A stretch of 64,000 bases of DNA. Origin: Devosia lucknowensis (lineage in GTDB: Bacteria; Pseudomonadota; Alphaproteobacteria; Rhizobiales; Devosiaceae). Positions within the stretch are counted from its first letter, which is position 1. Each line of letters opens with the position of its first letter. The DNA lies in assembly GCF_900177655.1 (NCBI RefSeq), contig NZ_FXWK01000002.1, positions 1 through 64,000 of the forward strand. The letters run 5' to 3'. Below, one piece after another: positions 59,713-64,000 of the stretch. The notes below the pieces were generated by a model. It saw nothing but the letters and a program-made list of their open reading frames with translations. It was not told the origin of the DNA and did not search any database. Position numbers and translations under genes: made by a program.

Positions 59713-61206
59713 ATGAGCGAGACAAAGGTCGGTGGCGGGGTAGCCTATGCGCATCGCGACCAAGCCTATTTCGATCGCCGCGGCCTGTTGCGCCATGCCA
59801 ATGCCTGGCACCTCTGGGCGCTCGGCGTCGGCGCCGTCATTTCCGGACATTTCTCAGGCTGGAACGGCGGGCTGCTGCAGGGCGGTTGGGGAGGCATGCT
59901 GGTCGCCACGCTGATCATCGGCGTGATGTATCTGGGACTGACCTTTGCCATTGCCGAAATGAGCCCGGCCCTGCCCCATACCGGCGGCGCCTACTCGTTC
60001 GCCCGCACCGCCATGGGCCCGTGGGGCGGTTTCCTGACCGGCCTTACCGAAAACGTCGAATATGTGCTGGCGCCAGCCGTGGTCGCGTTCTTCATTGGCT
60101 CGTATATGAGCGGCATTTTCGAAACGCCGGACAGCTGGCAACCCGCCTGGTGGATCGGATGCTATGTGGTTTTCGTCGGCTTCAACATGTGGGGCGTGGC
60201 GCTCAGTTTCCGCGTCACGCTGATCGTCACGCTATTGGCGCTGCTCTGCCTCGCGGCCTTCTGGATCTCGGCCTTGCCGCACGTGGATTTCGGGCGGTTT
60301 GCGCTTGATGTCGGCCCCGGAGGTGTGTTGCTGCCCGAGGGGCATGGGCCATTGCTGCCCAATGGCATCATGGGCGTGTTCATGGCCTTGCCCTTTGCCG
60401 TCTGGCTTTTCCTTGCCATCGAACAATTGCCGCTGGCCGCCGAGGAAAGCATGGATCCAAAGCGCGACATGCCGCGCGGCATCCTGCTGGGCTTTCTCAC
60501 CCTGTCGGTTTCGGCGCTGGCCATTCTCACCCTCAACCCTTCGGTGGCGGGCATCGGAAGCCATGCTTTGGGGGCATCGGGCGAGCCGCTGCTCGATGGT
60601 TTCCGGGCCATCTATGGCGATGGCCCTGCCAAGATTCTCGCGCTGGTGGCGGTCCTCGGCCTTGTCGCCTCGTTTCACTCGATAGTTTTCGCGCAAGGGC
60701 GCCAGATCTTCTCGCTGAGCCGTGCCGGTTACTTCCCGACATTCCTGTCGGTCACGCATGACCGGCGGCGCACACCGCACCTGGCCATGGTGTTTGGCGC
60801 TATCGTGGGCCTTGGCGTCCTCAACGCGATCTGGTTTCTCGCGGGCGAAGACGAGCGGGGGTCGATCATCGGCTTCACACTACTCAACATGGCGGTGTTC
60901 GGTGCCATGCTGAGTTACATCATGCAGGCGCTGAGCTTTATCCTGCTGCGGCGCAACCACCCCGATATCGTCCGACCGTTCCGCAATCCGCTCGGCATTC
61001 CCGGCGCCGTCGCCACCATCGCCATTGCCGCCGTGACCCTGTTCATCCAGGTCGTGGGGGATCCGACCTATCGCGCCGGTATCGCGGGCGTCGCTATCTG
61101 GTTTGCGATCTGCATCGCCTATTTCGCGCTGTTCGGCCGGCACAGGCTGATCCTGTCGCCGGAAGAGGAATTCGCCCTCGAGAACGGACGGCGACGAAAG
61201 GCCTAG
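59713..61206 (+). CDS. APC-family amino acid/ethanolamine permease
   Basis: A 497-residue membrane transporter with about twelve helices. The N-terminal HALWALGVGAVISG-type segment (HLWALGVGAVISGHFSGWN), SPALPHTGGAYSFARTAMGP and FLAIEQLPLAAEESMDPKRDMPRG are characteristic of APC permeases of the ethanolamine permease group. AAGG lies just before the ATG at 59713; upstream in-frame starts add an atypical segment. It likely imports an amine or amino acid for the adjacent catabolic genes. Its stop codon shares bases with that of the convergent aldolase-like gene (CTAG). Confidence 0.8.
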   Translation: MSETKVGGGVAYAHRDQAYFDRRGLLRHANAWHLWALGVGAVISGHFSGWNGGLLQGGWGGMLVATLIIGVMYLGLTFAIAEMSPALPHTGGAYSFARTAMGPWGGFLTGLTENVEYVLAPAVVAFFIGSYMSGIFETPDSWQPAWWIGCYVVFVGFNMWGVALSFRVTLIVTLLALLCLAAFWISALPHVDFGRFALDVGPGGVLLPEGHGPLLPNGIMGVFMALPFAVWLFLAIEQLPLAAEESMDPKRDMPRGILLGFLTLSVSALAILTLNPSVAGIGSHALGASGEPLLDGFRAIYGDGPAKILALVAVLGLVASFHSIVFAQGRQIFSLSRAGYFPTFLSVTHDRRRTPHLAMVFGAIVGLGVLNAIWFLAGEDERGSIIGFTLLNMAVFGAMLSYIMQALSFILLRRNHPDIVRPFRNPLGIPGAVATIAIAAVTLFIQVVGDPTYRAGIAGVAIWFAICIAYFALFGRHRLILSPEEEFALENGRRRKA

Positions 61207-62267
61207 TCGACGCGTCCGCGCGCCGCCACGTCGAGCGTTTCGACCAGTTCCCCGCCGCGCACGAGATTGACGCGATCGAATAGGTTGGTCACCGGGCAGC
61301 AGTGATTGGGAACGATGCGTATACGCTCGCCGATAGCGGGCTTTCGCGCGCAGGCCGAGACATCGAGCGTTCCATGCTCCTCGCTGAGCCCGACCAACTT
61401 GGCCTCGGGGAAGTCCACCACATGGCCGTGCCCGACAAGGCCGAGCAGATCGCTGGTGAGTGCCTTGGACCCGGCGTCGATGATGGCGCGGTTTTCGGTC
61501 GGGCGGGACACGACGGTGGCGAGCACCGTCAGGGCACAATCCTCGAGGGTGGCGGCGCCGGCCGCCACCTGGGAGCGGTCCATGTAGATATATGTCCCCG
61601 GGCGATATTCGGTGGCCACGCGGGCCGCTTCGTCCATGTGCCAGATATCCGGAGTGCCGCCGGTGGTGATGGCCGGGATATCAACCCCTGCGTCCGCGAA
61701 GACTGCCCTGGCATCGGATAGCCATTTCGCGGCAAGGTCGTACTTTCCGGCCGCCGGATAGGTCATCAGCCCCGCAAAGACGAGGCCGGGCGTAGCCATG
61801 ATGGTCCGCGCCAGATCGAGTGCGGCCTGGGGAGACTGCACCCCGCAGCGCCCCATGCCAGTATCGCATTCGACGAAGACACAGAGCGGGCGGCCGGGAT
61901 CGACGAAGGTTGCGCCCAGACCGGCCACGCATTCGGCACTGTCCGCAACGGTGCGGATGGTGACCCGCTGATGCAGGGCCTCGAGACGCTTGAGCTTGGC
62001 CGCCCCGATGATGTTGAACGTCAGCAGCAGATCGGTGAGGCCGGCATCGGCCATCACTTCGGCCTCACCCAGCTTCTGCACGGTTATGCCGACGGCGCCC
62101 AGGTCGATCTGGCGCCTGGCGAAATAGGGCAGCTTGTGGGTCTTGATATGAGGCCGCAACGCAATGCCCGCTGCGTCTGCGGCATCCTGCGCCCGTTTTA
62201 GATTGGCTTCGGCGCGGTGGAGATCGATGAGCACGGCAGGCGTGTCGAGGTCAGCGATATGTGTCAT
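61203..62267 (-). CDS. D-threonine aldolase/D-serine dehydratase-like PLP enzyme
   Basis: A 354-residue fold-III PLP enzyme of the alanine-racemase-like superfamily. The N-terminal LDTPAVLIDL and RPHIKTHK (cofactor Lys) and the C-terminal metal-binding PNHCCPVTNL match the D-threonine aldolase/D-serine dehydratase family (His and Cys or Asp metal ligands). It would act on beta-hydroxy D-amino acids; the exact substrate is uncertain. Its start overlaps the upstream SDR stop by 4 bp (ATGA), and RidA lies upstream on the same strand: an operon ridA-SDR-aldolase. RidA fits with PLP enzymes that release reactive enamines. Confidence 0.88.
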   Translation of the reverse strand: MTHIADLDTPAVLIDLHRAEANLKRAQDAADAAGIALRPHIKTHKLPYFARRQIDLGAVGITVQKLGEAEVMADAGLTDLLLTFNIIGAAKLKRLEALHQRVTIRTVADSAECVAGLGATFVDPGRPLCVFVECDTGMGRCGVQSPQAALDLARTIMATPGLVFAGLMTYPAAGKYDLAAKWLSDARAVFADAGVDIPAITTGGTPDIWHMDEAARVATEYRPGTYIYMDRSQVAAGAATLEDCALTVLATVVSRPTENRAIIDAGSKALTSDLLGLVGHGHVVDFPEAKLVGLSEEHGTLDVSACARKPAIGERIRIVPNHCCPVTNLFDRVNLVRGGELVETLDVAARGRVD

Positions 62268-63041
62268 TTGCCTCTCAGGACGTCGTTGACGAAGCGCAGG
62301 TTTCCCGCCGTCAGGCCCGCATCGACGGGGATGGTCACTCCCGTGATACCCGATGCGGCATCCGACGCAAGGAAGAGAGCGGCGTTGGCGACTTCCTCCG
62401 GGCTGACCATGCGTCCCAGGGGATAATGGGGCAGCACATCGTCAAGCAGGGCCGGATTGGCCGCGAGCCGATGGTCCCAGGCAGGGGTACGGACAGAACC
62501 GGGCGCCACGACATTGGCGCGCACGCCTTCGCCACCCCGTTCCACGGCAATGGCCTTGGCATAGGCGACGAGGCCCGCCTTGGCCGCAGAATAGGCCGGA
62601 TTGCCATAGTGCTGCAGGGCATTGACCGAGGAAATGAACACCACGTTGCCCGATCCGCGCCGGGCCATGGCATCGGTAATGGGGTCGACCAGCGCGTAGG
62701 CACCATTGAGATTGATCGCCAATTCACTGGCCCAGACCGCGTCGTCCAACTGACCCAGATGCTCGGCGCGGGTGAACCCGGCATTGGCGATTACGGCGTC
62801 GACGACGCCGTGGGCCGCGATGTCGGCCAGAATGGCGGCCCGGGTGGCCTTCGGGTCGGCCTGGTCGAACACGATTGTTCGCGCCAGCGGCAGTCCTTCG
62901 AGCGAAGTTTGCTCCCGGTCGGCGCCGACGACACGGGCCCCGGCCGCATGAAAAAGGGTCACCAGCGTCTGGCCGATACCGCCGCCGGCTCCGGAGATGA
63001 GGACGGTTCTGCCCTCGAAACGGAAGGGAGATTGGGACATC
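62264..63041 (-). CDS. Short-chain dehydrogenase/reductase
   Basis: A 258-residue SDR. The cofactor site is SGAGGGIGQ (classical TGxxxGIG with Ser), and the catalytic residues lie in ISSVNALQHYGNPAYSAAK (Ser, Tyr, Lys). IPVDAGLTAGN near the C-terminus is typical. The ATG at 63041 is preferred; AGGAAC lies upstream, and the longer frame to 63097 overlaps the RidA gene. It is the middle gene of the minus-strand ridA-SDR-aldolase operon and probably oxidises a hydroxy intermediate. Confidence 0.88.
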
Positions 63042-63072
63042 TGTGCTTGTTCCTCGACCGCAGTTCCGGGGG

Positions 63073-63456
63073 CTAGGGCCCCTTGTAGGCGACGCATTCT
63101 ATCTCGACCTTGCAGTCCACCATCATGTGGCTCTGCACGCAGGCGCGCGCCGGTGGGTGCTCGCCGAAATAGCTCTTGTAGACGGCATTGAAGCTCCAGA
63201 AGTCGCGGGGATCGTCAAGCCAGACGCCGCACCGCACGACATGCTCAAGCCCGTACCCGGCCTCTTCAAGAATGGCGATGACATTCCGGATGGTGAGGTG
63301 GGTCTGCTCGACAATGCCGGTCCCGACGATTTCGCCGTCCTTCATGGCGACCTGGCCCGATACGTATAGCCAGCCACCGGCTTCCACCGCGCGGGCAAAA
63401 GGCAGGTTCTGTCCACCGGCGCCTGATTTGTCCGCACCATAGCGCTTGATCGGCAT
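63073..63456 (-). CDS. RidA-family enamine/imine deaminase
   Basis: A 127-residue RidA (YjgF/YER057c) protein with GGWLYVSGQVAM, GIVEQTHLTIRNVIAILEEAG, and the C-terminal ARACVQSHMMV (the conserved Arg that binds the carboxylate) and KVEIECVAYKG. Family members hydrolyse reactive enamines formed by PLP enzymes, which matches the aldolase/dehydratase-like gene downstream. GGAGG lies about 7 bp before the ATG. It is first in the operon and divergent from the M81 gene. Confidence 0.92.
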   Translation of the reverse strand: MPIKRYGADKSGAGGQNLPFARAVEAGGWLYVSGQVAMKDGEIVGTGIVEQTHLTIRNVIAILEEAGYGLEHVVRCGVWLDDPRDFWSFNAVYKSYFGEHPPARACVQSHMMVDCKVEIECVAYKGP

Positions 63457-63470
63457 TTTCGCCTCCAATG

Positions 63471-63575
63471 TGAAACTGAATTTCTTCCATTTCCAGAAAT
63501 ATCGTGATCGATCGGCATTTTGGAGAGGGTGACGCCCGCAAAATGTAAATTTCTTACGTGAAATGGCGAATTTCA
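63471..63575. promoter_or_regulatory. Cluster of GAAAT/ATTTC operator-like sites
   Basis: The divergent region has TGAAAT-GGCGA-ATTTCA (perfect, 63559-63575), an overlapping ATTTC-TTACGT-GAAAT (63549-63564), TGAAA-CTGA-ATTTC (63471-63484) and further ATTTC/GAAAT elements near 63488-63500. A dimeric repressor controlling both ridA and the M81 gene is a reasonable inference; an RpiR-type regulator is one candidate, but none is in the window. Confidence 0.5.
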
Positions 63576-63628
63576 TGGTGTAGCGTATATGCTGCCCTCT
63601 GGGCGTCCCGCACATCCGGAATTCGTCC

Positions 63629-64000
63629 TTGCGCATTTTCACCGCGGCTCTCGCTACCGAAACCAATACGTTTTCGCCCATTGCCATCGACAAGCGGGCC
63701 TTCGAGGCGTCCCTGCATGCCAAGCCGGGACTTCATCCGGCGACGCCGACCCTGTGCACCGCGCCGATCACCGTGGGCCGCGAGGTCTGCGCGCGGGAAG
63801 GCTGGACGCTGATCGAGGGCACGGCAAGCTGGGCAGATCCGGCCGGGCTCGTGGCGCAGGCGACCTACGAGGAATTGCGCGACGAGATCATCGGGCAGTT
63901 GCAGGACGCTATGCCCGTCGATGCCGTGGTGCTCGGTCTGCACGGCGCCATGGTGGCGCAGGGTTACGACGATCCGGAAGGCGATCTCCTGAGCAGGGTG
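63629..64000 (+). CDS. M81-family metallopeptidase (MlrC-like), 5' part only
   Basis: The open frame runs from TTG 63629 to the window end (124 codons seen). The first residues RIFTAALATETNTFSP and the later VVLGLHGAMVAQGYDDPEG are diagnostic of the M81/MlrC family (microcystinase C-like; the HGAM segment contributes zinc ligands). No ATG exists in frame after the upstream stop, so the start is TTG or CTG 63599. It is divergent from ridA and probably belongs to the same catabolic theme. The 3' part is outside the window. Confidence 0.85.
   Translation, partial: MRIFTAALATETNTFSPIAIDKRAFEASLHAKPGLHPATPTLCTAPITVGREVCAREGWTLIEGTASWADPAGLVAQATYEELRDEIIGQLQDAMPVDAVVLGLHGAMVAQGYDDPEGDLLSRV

Overview
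The window looks like a chromosome segment of a high-GC alphaproteobacterium of the Hyphomicrobiales, possibly Devosia-like (inference from gene content only). Support comes from a GcrA cell-cycle regulator with GANTC sites in its promoter, an alphaproteobacterial SOS box (GTTC-N7-GTTC), the argD-argF-hslO order, PhoR beside PPK2, and many small convergent or divergent operons. No rRNA, tRNA or CRISPR array was recognised.

Left chromosomal part (1-22.7 kb): a membrane glycosyltransferase, an orphan LuxR regulator, argD-argF-hslO, gcrA, phoR, ppk2, an M29 aminopeptidase whose 3' end has been copied into 118-bp tandem repeats, an ABC exporter preceded by a hairpin and a short leader ORF, a DUF924/dehydrogenase/VOC/class D beta-lactamase run, 3-methyladenine glycosylase, a stress-type short-chain dehydrogenase, a PilZ protein and recQ.

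Centre (22695-47049): a complete 24,355-bp Tn7-like transposon. Both ends begin TGGTGA and form imperfect inverted repeats (19 of 24 positions). They carry five copies of a TnsB-like site (consensus CCAAWGTTSTGCA) and are flanked by a perfect 5-bp duplication, GTGGA. Removing the element restores a recQ ending ...HLVESA whose stop overlaps (ATGA) the start of the next gene, so recQ is the insertion target. The core is tnsA-tnsB-tnsC-tniQ at the right. Cargo, left to right: a small membrane protein; a lanthipeptide precursor with twelve perfect 7-residue Cys repeats plus its LanM synthetase; an SOS-controlled umuDC pair whose UmuD has Cys in place of the catalytic Ser; a membrane-anchored nuclease-like protein; a coupled small membrane protein and winged-helix protein; a two-gene putative defence system (NERD/pseudokinase/kinase/SF1 helicase plus partner); and a soluble AAA-M41 protease with two small coupled ORFs directly before tnsA. 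The mobile repeat lanthipeptide is the best candidate for an undescribed system.

Right chromosomal part (47-64 kb): a DUF1624 membrane protein (former recQ operon partner), a secreted protein, three ABC exporter half-transporters (two forming a heterodimer with one degenerate ATP site), a TSUP transporter with a LysR regulator, a PAS-GGDEF diguanylate cyclase, and an amine or amino-acid catabolism cluster (TIM-barrel isomerase, APC permease, D-threonine-aldolase-like enzyme, SDR, RidA) next to a divergent M81 peptidase gene that runs off the window.
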